A program made the position numbers and the translations under genes. From Virgibacillus_O xinjiangensis (GTDB taxonomy: Bacteria; Bacillota; Bacilli; Bacillales; Amphibacillaceae): a stretch of 12,332 nucleotides of DNA. Under the pieces are notes generated by a model. It worked only from the letters and a program-made list of their open reading frames with translations. It made no database searches and was not told where the DNA came from. The stretch spans positions 1 to 12,332 of the forward strand of contig NZ_JBHRSA010000052.1 in NCBI RefSeq assembly GCF_042643145.1. The letters run 5' to 3'. Of this stretch, positions 7,657 to 12,332 are shown piece by piece (positions within the stretch are counted from its first letter, which is position 1; each line of letters starts with the position of its first letter).

Positions 7657-9270
7657 CTAAATAATACGCTTCTTTAATTCCCCAATCACACGCTTTGTAC
7701 GGTTAGTGATAAACTTATCAAAGTCGTTCTCAAAGATTCCGTCTGTATTTACATCTATCAAATGACTTTTCATTGTATCCTCTAACTTGCTGTTCTCACC
7801 CCTAAATTTATCCATATACTCACTTGGGGGCTTGGAACCAATCCGGGATTTATTTAAAAATTCATCTACCAAGGTAATATTAAAGACATTATCATACTTA
7901 AATTCGTCTGCTTTCCCCTTCATATAACTTTTTGGGAAGAAATGATGGTAATTTTTGCTTGTAGCTATTTTTAACCAGTCATTGTCTAATGTAACAATTG
8001 AATCATCATCAAACGCTCTAGGTAAAAAAGAACTGTACAGACATAGTATCGCTTTTACGAATCCTCTATTTGAATTGAAATGACCTCTAGCGATTAAACC
8101 GTCTACTGATAAATCAAGTGGTTCATATCCTACATAATTTGGCTTTCTATTATTGGATATTTCTATTATTTGTTTGATATCTTGATTAATTTTTGCATCA
8201 GAAGCATTTGAGTACCTTTCTGTCAAAGATACTCTCCAAAAAAAGTCTTCAAGGTAATTGCTTTGGCTTTCATTCGGTCTTGGAGAATTATTTAAATAGA
8301 AAAAGTATGAGTATGAGATCAAAATTGTTGGATTTGGTAATAGTTTAGATACTTTTATATTATTCTTCCGTCTCAGATAATCAATAGCATATTCTAAAGC
8401 GTCTATTGCTTTACCCCAAACATCTATAAAAGCGTCTCTCTCAAGTGATAGAATTGTTTTCCCTGTACAGCTTCTACGAAGTATAATAGCAATCAATTGT
8501 AGGATAGATTTTAGTTTTACAGTACCATATCCTACAGAGTCTAGATTTCTTTGAACTTTATCAAACTGTTTAAATAAATCAAAATCTCTTTCTGCACTAT
8601 ATGTTCTCGCCCTCATGATCTCCTCTATACTGAGTGATTTACCTGAATTATTGATTCTTGCAAAGATGTCCGTCGCAGTATATAAAGTCACGTGAGAGAT
8701 AACTATTATTGAGAATGGATATTGCATAATCTTTTCTTTGTAACTATTAACCTTATTAAATATCTCTTCAGGGCAGGAACGCAAAAATTGAGCATTAGCT
8801 TTACTGTCCATTAAATCCATTAATGATATGAACTCATATTCTCTTAATCCTTCATGATCTGTAATAACTAAATCCTCTGATTCTTCATCTTTTGTAAGGT
8901 CAATATATAACATGGAGAAATCTTCTGTAGTGTTACCCTTTTTTACTTTAGCACCCTTAAGACTTGCGTAAAAACTCGTTATCCTTTGTTGCCCATCTAA
9001 TACGTAGTTTGTTTTACCTCTATTGTCTGTAGGTAAATCAATACCACCAATATTTCGTATAGATCCTAGGTATTCATCTGTCTCCCAAAAAACAAAACTC
9101 CCAATCGGATACCCTTTTATTATAGAATCCAAAAGTTTTGCCGCTTCCTTAACTGTCCATACATATTCCCTCTGAAACAATGGTAATTTTATATATCCAC
9201 TATCAATTTCGTTAATTATTTGTTGATATGTATAGCTATCATTTTTTAAACTGGGCACTATTGATTGCAT
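7657..9270 (-). CDS. DUF262 (GmrSD-like) restriction/defence protein with HNH-like C-terminus
   Basis: A 537-residue protein of the DUF262 family, known from GmrSD-type IV restriction enzymes that use NTP and cut modified phage DNA, and from BrxU. The N-terminal domain shows IKLPLFQREYVWT (27-39) and VLDGQQRITSF (90-100), the ParB/sulfiredoxin-like DGQQR nucleotide site. FARINNSGKSLS (203-214) matches the conserved F-x-x-x-N-x-x-G-x-x-L element. The C-terminus carries YHHFFPKSYM (441-450), then YDNVFN and NKSRIGSKPPSEY (473-485), resembling the H-x-x-P-K and N-x-x-x-x-P-x-x-Y pattern of the DUF1524 HNH nuclease. It is thus a single-chain S+D fusion. The ATG has AGGTGG six bases upstream. It is a one-gene unit, A+T-rich, convergent with the DsbA-like gene. 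Phage defence is inferred from family. Confidence 0.85.
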   Translation of the reverse strand: MQSIVPSLKNDSYTYQQIINEIDSGYIKLPLFQREYVWTVKEAAKLLDSIIKGYPIGSFVFWETDEYLGSIRNIGGIDLPTDNRGKTNYVLDGQQRITSFYASLKGAKVKKGNTTEDFSMLYIDLTKDEESEDLVITDHEGLREYEFISLMDLMDSKANAQFLRSCPEEIFNKVNSYKEKIMQYPFSIIVISHVTLYTATDIFARINNSGKSLSIEEIMRARTYSAERDFDLFKQFDKVQRNLDSVGYGTVKLKSILQLIAIILRRSCTGKTILSLERDAFIDVWGKAIDALEYAIDYLRRKNNIKVSKLLPNPTILISYSYFFYLNNSPRPNESQSNYLEDFFWRVSLTERYSNASDAKINQDIKQIIEISNNRKPNYVGYEPLDLSVDGLIARGHFNSNRGFVKAILCLYSSFLPRAFDDDSIVTLDNDWLKIATSKNYHHFFPKSYMKGKADEFKYDNVFNITLVDEFLNKSRIGSKPPSEYMDKFRGENSKLEDTMKSHLIDVNTDGIFENDFDKFITNRTKRVIGELKKRII

Positions 9271-9327
9271 TTTTTACCACCTACAATTTTATATTTTAAC
9301 TTAATTGCATGGTATAACCATCACAAT

Positions 9328-9356
9328 ATTATATCAGATAAAGCATATTCGCTAAA
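9328..9356 (-). promoter_or_regulatory. Promoter for the DUF262 gene
   Basis: On the minus strand TTTAGC (9356-9351) and a perfect TATAAT (9333-9328) are 17 bp apart, about 58 bp before the start codon. The 13-bp palindrome ATGGT-TAT-ACCAT (9321-9309) lies just after the -10, close to the expected transcription start, and could be an operator. Confidence 0.55.
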
Positions 9357-9396
9357 CAAGAGATTTAGAATTAGGTTTTTACAAAAAAAAACCGTT

Positions 9397-9425
9397 TTTA
9401 CTCAATAGCAAATAGGTTTTATACA
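9397..9425 (+). promoter_or_regulatory. Candidate promoter upstream of the DUF1659 operon
   Basis: TTTACT (9397-9402) and TATACA (9420-9425) are 17 bp apart, a fair sigma-A match. It lies about 170 bp before the DUF1659 start, so a long untranslated leader would result, or a nearer unseen promoter is used. Confidence 0.4.
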
Positions 9426-9599
9426 TAGTGAAAAAATAACTAAACATTTCCATACTAGTGGTGAAGCCAGATGAATATATTAGGATGGTAATTGGAGCGA
9501 TACGAATAAAATCTCCCATACCAAACCCTACTAAATTGTTAAAATATGCCCCCTCTGCCAAAGCCCAATCGATTATAGAGGTGAAAGGGGGGATACAAC

Positions 9600-9821
9600 A
9601 TGGCACAAGCAATCAAAATTGATTCCACGCTCCGCCTCATCCTGAGGGAAGGCACAGACCTGGAAACAGGAAAAGACATCTATCGCACAAAAAGCTTCAC
9701 CAACGTCAAAATCGGTACAACACCAGAGCAGCTCTACCCTATCGCCAATGCACTGGTCGGCCTGCAGCAGCTGCCGCTCTACCTGATGGAGATCCGCGAC
9801 ACCTCATTATTGTCGGAATAA
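9600..9821 (+). CDS. DUF1659 domain-containing protein
   Basis: A 73-residue small protein of the DUF1659 family, of unknown function and common in Bacillales. Family features visible are the N-terminal MAQAIKIDSTLRLILREGTD, the KSFTNVKIGTTPEQLYPIANAL centre, and the short C-terminal segment ending in IRDTSLLSE. No signal peptide or membrane segment is present, so it is probably cytosolic. The ATG has AAAGGGGGG eight bases upstream. The DUF2922 gene begins 37 bp later with its own strong ribosome binding site. These two families are habitually paired and probably make an operon, which argues for a shared but unknown job. Confidence 0.88.
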   Translation: MAQAIKIDSTLRLILREGTDLETGKDIYRTKSFTNVKIGTTPEQLYPIANALVGLQQLPLYLMEIRDTSLLSE

Positions 9822-9858
9822 CAACGATTAATGGATAAGATGGAAAGGAGGAATTTAA

Positions 9859-10080
9859 ATGAAAAAGCTGGAATTGAAATTTAAAAATGCGATGGGGAAA
9901 ATCGTCACCTATTCCCTGGACACCCCGGTGGAACCCGCCGACCCCGCAGCCATCAACGCAGCCATGGATGAAATCATCACCCAAAATGCCTTCATCTCCT
10001 CAGGCGGCGACCTCGTCGAAAAGCACAGCGCCCGTATCGTCGAGCGCAACACCTCCGACATTGACCTCGGCTTAGAATAA
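9859..10080 (+). CDS. DUF2922 domain-containing protein
   Basis: A 73-residue protein of the DUF2922 family, function unknown. The typical layout is clear: KKLELKFKNAMGKIVTYSLD at the start, AINAAMDEIITQNAFISSGGDLV in the middle, and SARIVERNTSDIDL at the end. It is soluble and has no export signal. The ATG follows AAGGAGG by seven bases. It lies directly after DUF1659 on the same strand, and a GC-rich hairpin follows its stop. G+C at third positions is visibly higher than in the DUF262 gene. Confidence 0.88.
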   Translation: MKKLELKFKNAMGKIVTYSLDTPVEPADPAAINAAMDEIITQNAFISSGGDLVEKHSARIVERNTSDIDLGLE

Positions 10081-10092
10081 TGACCACTGACC

Positions 10093-10123
10093 CAGCGGAC
10101 CGTGCTCTTGGCACCGTCCGCTG
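10093..10123 (+). terminator. GC-rich hairpin after DUF2922, weak T-run
   Basis: CAGCGGAC-C-GTGC (10093-10105) pairs with GCAC-C-GTCCGCTG (10111-10123) around a five-base loop, with one C-C mismatch. Only ACTTGCTTTAG follows, so intrinsic termination would be inefficient. It may instead cap the DUF1659-DUF2922 mRNA 3' end or attenuate read-through into the YvrJ gene. Confidence 0.5.
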
Positions 10124-10265
10124 ACTTGCTTTAGGGAAGACGAATGCGAGAGGAGTCACTCAGATTAAATCAGATCAGTAGAGTATCGATATATAGAACC
10201 CCACTATTTTATAATCCACTCTGGCTCAGCACTTTCCTATTCCAAAGTAAAGGAGGCACCTCATC

Positions 10266-10460
10266 ATGGAAACCTTCATTCCTTTCATCGCAGAAGTGGG
10301 CTTCCCGATAGCGGTGACATTCTATCTATTACACCGAATTGAAGGGAAGCTCAATCTGTTGATCGAATCAATCCATGAACTTCCTGACAGAATGAGATCT
10401 ATTAGCAACAACAAACACGAGGAATTCAATGCCGACATCAAGCAAGTTCATAATAGATAA
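10266..10460 (+). CDS. YvrJ-family small membrane protein
   Basis: A 64-residue YvrJ-family protein. The N-terminal hydrophobic stretch FIPFIAEVGFPIAVTFYLLH (about 4-23) is the family hallmark and one membrane helix. HRIEGKLNLLIESIHELPDRM follows and is amphipathic, then a charged tail. In B. subtilis yvrJ belongs to the SigO/RsoA locus, but its function is not settled and this copy is much more like the paralogs found next to DUF1659/DUF2922 genes. The ATG is preceded by GGAGG at nine bases. A strong terminator at 10513 separates it from the XRE gene. Confidence 0.85.
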   Translation: METFIPFIAEVGFPIAVTFYLLHRIEGKLNLLIESIHELPDRMRSISNNKHEEFNADIKQVHNR

Positions 10461-10512
10461 GGACATAAATTAAATTTTCCTAAACAAACTTAAAAAACAC
10501 ACCACAGTCTAT

Positions 10513-10553
10513 AGCGTGCTCTCCGCAATATATACGGAGACACGCTTTTTTTT
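10513..10553 (+). terminator. Intrinsic terminator after the YvrJ gene
   Basis: AGCGTG-C-TCTCCG (10513-10525) pairs with CGGAGA-CACGCT (10535-10546), with one bulged C and a nine-base loop. Eight consecutive T residues (10546-10553) follow. It closes the DUF1659-DUF2922-YvrJ group and insulates the regulatory-replication module after it. Confidence 0.85.
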
Positions 10554-10629
10554 CATTTAACCCTCTTCTTTATTAATTAATTTTCAACTTTTTTCAAAAG
10601 GTGCCCTATAGGACGTTCTCCATTCCCTT

Positions 10630-10648
10630 TCCTTTAAGGATAATTATC
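10630..10648. promoter_or_regulatory. Palindromes upstream of the XRE gene, possible operator
   Basis: TCCTT-T-AAGGA (10630-10640) overlaps the perfect palindrome GATAATTATC (10639-10648), 20-40 bp before the XRE start. GATAAT could also be a -10. A third palindrome, CCTATAGG, lies at 10605-10612. Autoregulation by the XRE protein is a plausible but unproven reading. Confidence 0.3.
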
Positions 10649-10668
10649 TGTGAGAAGGAGGTGGGAAG

Positions 10669-10899
10669 GTGACCAATCTAACTAGTAGAGAATTCGGTAA
10701 GTATATAAAAAGAAAACGGCTCGACCGCAAGTGGACCCAAGAAAGACTAGCAGATGAAACAAACATGGATGAAAAGTATATCAGTAAACTGGAAAACGGA
10801 AAAAAAGATCCCCGGTGGTCAACAATAGCAAAAGTAGTTCAAGCCTTGGACCTTCCCTCTATCGACATAAAGGAAATGCTTGAAAAGGATCGCACATAA
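10669..10899 (+). CDS. XRE-family helix-turn-helix protein
   Basis: A 76-residue single-domain regulator of the Cro/CI (HTH_3) type. Residues about 7-62 form the five-helix fold: FGKYIKRKRLDRKWTQERLA, then the turn and recognition helix DETNMDEKYISKLENGKKDP, then STIAKVVQALDL. The length leaves no room for a multimerisation or ligand domain. GTG at 10669 is chosen because AAGGAGGTG lies seven bases before it. The sigma-like gene starts 43 bp after its stop, so the two may be co-transcribed. Repressors of this kind commonly control prophage or conjugative modules, and the neighbours here fit that idea. Confidence 0.85.
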   Translation: MTNLTSREFGKYIKRKRLDRKWTQERLADETNMDEKYISKLENGKKDPRWSTIAKVVQALDLPSIDIKEMLEKDRT

Positions 10900-10942
10900 A
10901 TTTCCTCTTACTCCTTCATCACACCTCAAAAGGAGCTATCCC

Positions 10943-11512
10943 ATGACCTATCAGAAACCCTCGTTCGAAGAAATCTACCAACAGAACCAACGACGAATCC
11001 ACTACCAAATCAGCAAACTCAACATCATCGACCCACACAAGGAATATTTCCAGGAAGGCCTTTGTGCCATGTGGAATGCTTATGAACGCTATGAGCCAGA
11101 TAAGGGACCAATGGCCACCTATTTCAACTACATGATCCGAAACCGCCTCATCGACCGACTCCGCAAAGACATCCGGGAACAAGAGAAACTGGAAAGCTAC
11201 ATCCAAGAAGAAAAAGCCAACTATCTAGCTGATGAACTCTCCCTCCCCCCTGATGAATCTCCGGAAACCCCTTCTGCATTCACTGAATTGCTTTGGGACA
11301 AACCCTCCTTATGGATACAACTCAAATCCCGACTGACCCAGAATCAATGGAAATGGGTGTACTATTTCATCATCGACAACATGCCAATCAAAGAAATCGC
11401 CATACAGGAAAATACCACCCAGGAAGCAGTCAAAAGCTGGGGGAAACAAGTATGGAAAAAGCTGCGCACCGAGGAATTCCGCCAGTTGCTGAAAGAAGAA
11501 ATGATGAACTGA
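10943..11512 (+). CDS. Sigma-70-family RNA polymerase sigma factor
   Basis: A 189-residue small sigma factor. Residues about 7-78 match region 2: EEIYQQNQRRIHYQISKL, then EYFQEGLCAMWNAYERYEPDKG and ATYFNYMIRNRLIDRLRKD, the core-binding and -10 recognition part. Residues 128-176 match region 4: LTQNQWKWVYYFIIDNMPIK, then EIAIQENTTQEAVKSWGKQVWKKLR, with a helix-turn-helix for -35 binding. An acidic, Pro-rich linker (97-111, LSLPPDESPETPS) replaces region 3. ATG at 10943 is preferred because AAGGAG lies just upstream; earlier codons overlap the XRE gene. It resembles phage or Xpf/SigO-like factors. No promoter class that it reads can be named, though the DnaD-like gene right after it is a candidate target. 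A hairpin follows its stop. Confidence 0.82.
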   Translation: MTYQKPSFEEIYQQNQRRIHYQISKLNIIDPHKEYFQEGLCAMWNAYERYEPDKGPMATYFNYMIRNRLIDRLRKDIREQEKLESYIQEEKANYLADELSLPPDESPETPSAFTELLWDKPSLWIQLKSRLTQNQWKWVYYFIIDNMPIKEIAIQENTTQEAVKSWGKQVWKKLRTEEFRQLLKEEMMN

Positions 11513-11524
11513 TATAAAATTACA

Positions 11525-11549
11525 GGTGTGTCCGTTTTCCGGGCACACC
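11525..11549 (+). terminator. Hairpin between the sigma and DnaD-like genes
   Basis: GGTGTGTCC (11525-11533) pairs with GGGCACACC (11541-11549), one G-T wobble, seven-base loop. Only ACCTTAAAAAC follows, so it lacks a T-run and may slow or protect the transcript rather than end it. Confidence 0.45.
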
Positions 11550-11581
11550 ACCTTAAAAACATATAGACAAGGAGCAGGAAC

Positions 11582-12295
11582 ATGAACTACATAAAAGAAA
11601 TCAATGCCTTCTATAACAAAATCGTCTTCCAACCACTCTCTGGATCAGCTGTTTCCCTATGGCATGCCCTCATGCATTTCAATAACCTCAGCGGATGGAA
11701 GGAAAAATTCTCTGTCGCTGTTTGCATGCTGCAGGGAAAATCAGGACTTAAAGCGACCGCTTTCAAAACCGCCCGCACAGAACTGCAGGAAAAAGGATAT
11801 ATCATCTGGCAGAGCCAGGGAAGCAACCGCGCAGCCATCTATCAGATCATTTCCCAAGAGACAGATTACCATGAGGAGAGAACAGTCCAGCCTGTCCATC
11901 CATCAGCAGAACAGGAGAGCCTCCTAATAACCCCTCCGGCCCCCCTTAAACCTGACCACAGTGCAGACCACACATTAACATTCGTCCACACTGTTGACGA
12001 CACTATGGACCACACTCACGACCACAAAGCCGACCGCACTTCCGACCACAGTCCCGACCCATTATTTAAACAAATACATAAACAAGATCAAACAAAACAA
12101 AACCAACCAGCAGCTGATGCCGTCCGTTTCTACCAGGAAAATTTCGGAGTCATCAGCCCATTCATCGCTGAAGACATCATGAGCTGGATCAACGACATGG
12201 GTGAACCCTTGGTTTTGCATGCAATGAAACTGGCTGTGTCACAAGGCAAAGTGACCTGGCGGTATGTGTTTACAGCCATCGAATTGACCCAGTAA
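11582..12295 (+). CDS. DnaD-like phage-type replication initiator, C-terminal domain shortened
   Basis: A 237-residue replication protein. Residues 1-95 match the winged-helix N-terminal domain of DnaD-like phage replisome organisers (MNYIKEINAFYNKI, ALMHFNNLSGW, KTARTELQEKGYI, AAIYQI). Residues 125-160 are tetrapeptide repeats of the D-H-T/S-x kind. Residues about 181-237 match the start of the DnaD domain (FYQENFGVISPFIAEDIMSWI, then WRYVF), which loads the replicative helicase. The protein ends at TAIELTQ, so the usual I-L-x-x-W motif and last helix are missing. The next bases read no W in any frame up to the window end. ATG follows AAGGAG by seven bases. The gene also carries an iteron-like DNA array (see repeat entry). 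Either the domain end is naturally altered or the gene is cut short. Confidence 0.8.
   Translation: MNYIKEINAFYNKIVFQPLSGSAVSLWHALMHFNNLSGWKEKFSVAVCMLQGKSGLKATAFKTARTELQEKGYIIWQSQGSNRAAIYQIISQETDYHEERTVQPVHPSAEQESLLITPPAPLKPDHSADHTLTFVHTVDDTMDHTHDHKADRTSDHSPDPLFKQIHKQDQTKQNQPAADAVRFYQENFGVISPFIAEDIMSWINDMGEPLVLHAMKLAVSQGKVTWRYVFTAIELTQ
11954..12062 (+). repeat. Iteron-like 12-bp tandem array inside the DnaD-like gene
   Basis: The heptamer GACCACA or a near copy occurs at 11954, 11966, 11984 (GTCCACA), 11996 (GACGACA), 12008, 12020, 12032 (GACCGCA), 12044 and 12056 (GACCCAT). Steps are 12, 18, 12, 12, 12, 12, 12 and 12 bp. Five copies are exact. The period is four codons, so the array also encodes D-H-x-x tetrapeptides. 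Every His codon in it is CAC (7 of 7), against CAT everywhere else in the gene (6 of 6), and every Asp codon is GAC. This points to selection on DNA sequence as for origin iterons. Confidence 0.8.
12060..12106 (+). other. A+T-rich, A/C-biased tract after the array (candidate unwinding element)
   Basis: Directly after the repeats the sequence becomes strongly A+T-rich, and from about 12067 nearly all plus-strand bases are A or C (for example CAAACAAAACAAAACCAACC at 12088-12107). It encodes KQIHKQDQTKQNQP. An A+T-rich stretch next to iterons is the usual layout of an origin, where the duplex opens and helicase is loaded. Confidence 0.45.
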
Positions 12296-12332
12296 TGCCA
12301 TCTTTTTGACCCAAGCCGGACATCAATTTGAT

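Larger units (their letters stand above)
9271..9599. other. Intergenic region between divergent DUF262 and DUF1659 genes
   Basis: This 329-bp stretch holds the DUF262 leader and promoter on the minus strand and an outward promoter candidate on the plus strand. The rest (about 9430-9575) is A+T-rich and shows no gene, repeat or stable hairpin that I can support. The minus-strand frame at 9379-9612 overlaps the DUF1659 start, has no ribosome binding site, and is not believed. Confidence 0.6.

Noticed and set aside
9379..9612. Minus-strand 77-residue frame before DUF1659
   Set aside because: It has no ribosome binding site, and its upstream end overlaps the start codon of the DUF1659 gene on the other strand.
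11954..12062. CRISPR array
   Set aside because: Units are 12 bp with five-base variable parts, in frame within a gene; there are no spacers or repeats of CRISPR length.

Overview
The window looks like chromosome of a Gram-positive, low-G+C bacterium of the Bacillaceae. The evidence is the strong AGGAGG-type ribosome binding sites before nearly every gene, and families typical of Bacillus relatives: DUF1659, DUF2922, YvrJ, a Thioredoxin_5 (SpxH/FrnE-like) protein and a DnaD-like replication protein. No rRNA, tRNA, CRISPR array or transposase is visible.

Layout. At 1-650 there are two very small membrane proteins around a strong terminator; the first may be the 3' part of a frameshifted gene. 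At 762-5748 (minus strand) lies a two-gene restriction-type operon. It encodes an McrB-like AAA+ protein with a MrcB_N (DUF3578) domain, and a DUF2357 protein with a PD-(D/E)XK nuclease core; the two genes overlap. At 5868-7515 a TetR-family regulator and a DsbA-like thiol oxidoreductase are transcribed divergently, with a palindrome and overlapping promoter candidates between them. At 7657-9270 (minus) is a second defence-type gene, a DUF262 (GmrSD-like) protein with an HNH-like C-terminus. By eye the defence genes are clearly more A+T-rich than the TetR/DsbA pair, so two acquired segments seem to flank an ordinary chromosomal pair.

From 9600 to the end all genes are on the plus strand: DUF1659, DUF2922 and YvrJ-family small proteins, then a terminator, then an XRE repressor-like protein, a small sigma-70-family factor and a DnaD-like replication protein. 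The last three resemble the regulation and replication part of a phage or other mobile element.

The most striking signal is inside the DnaD-like gene. Nine copies of a GACCACA-type heptamer lie at 12-bp steps, with one 18-bp step, from 11954 to about 12062, directly before an A+T-rich, A/C-biased tract. All seven His codons in the array are CAC, while all six His codons elsewhere in the gene are CAT. This suggests selection on the DNA itself, as expected of iterons in a replication origin embedded in its initiator gene. The C-terminal DnaD domain also seems to end early.
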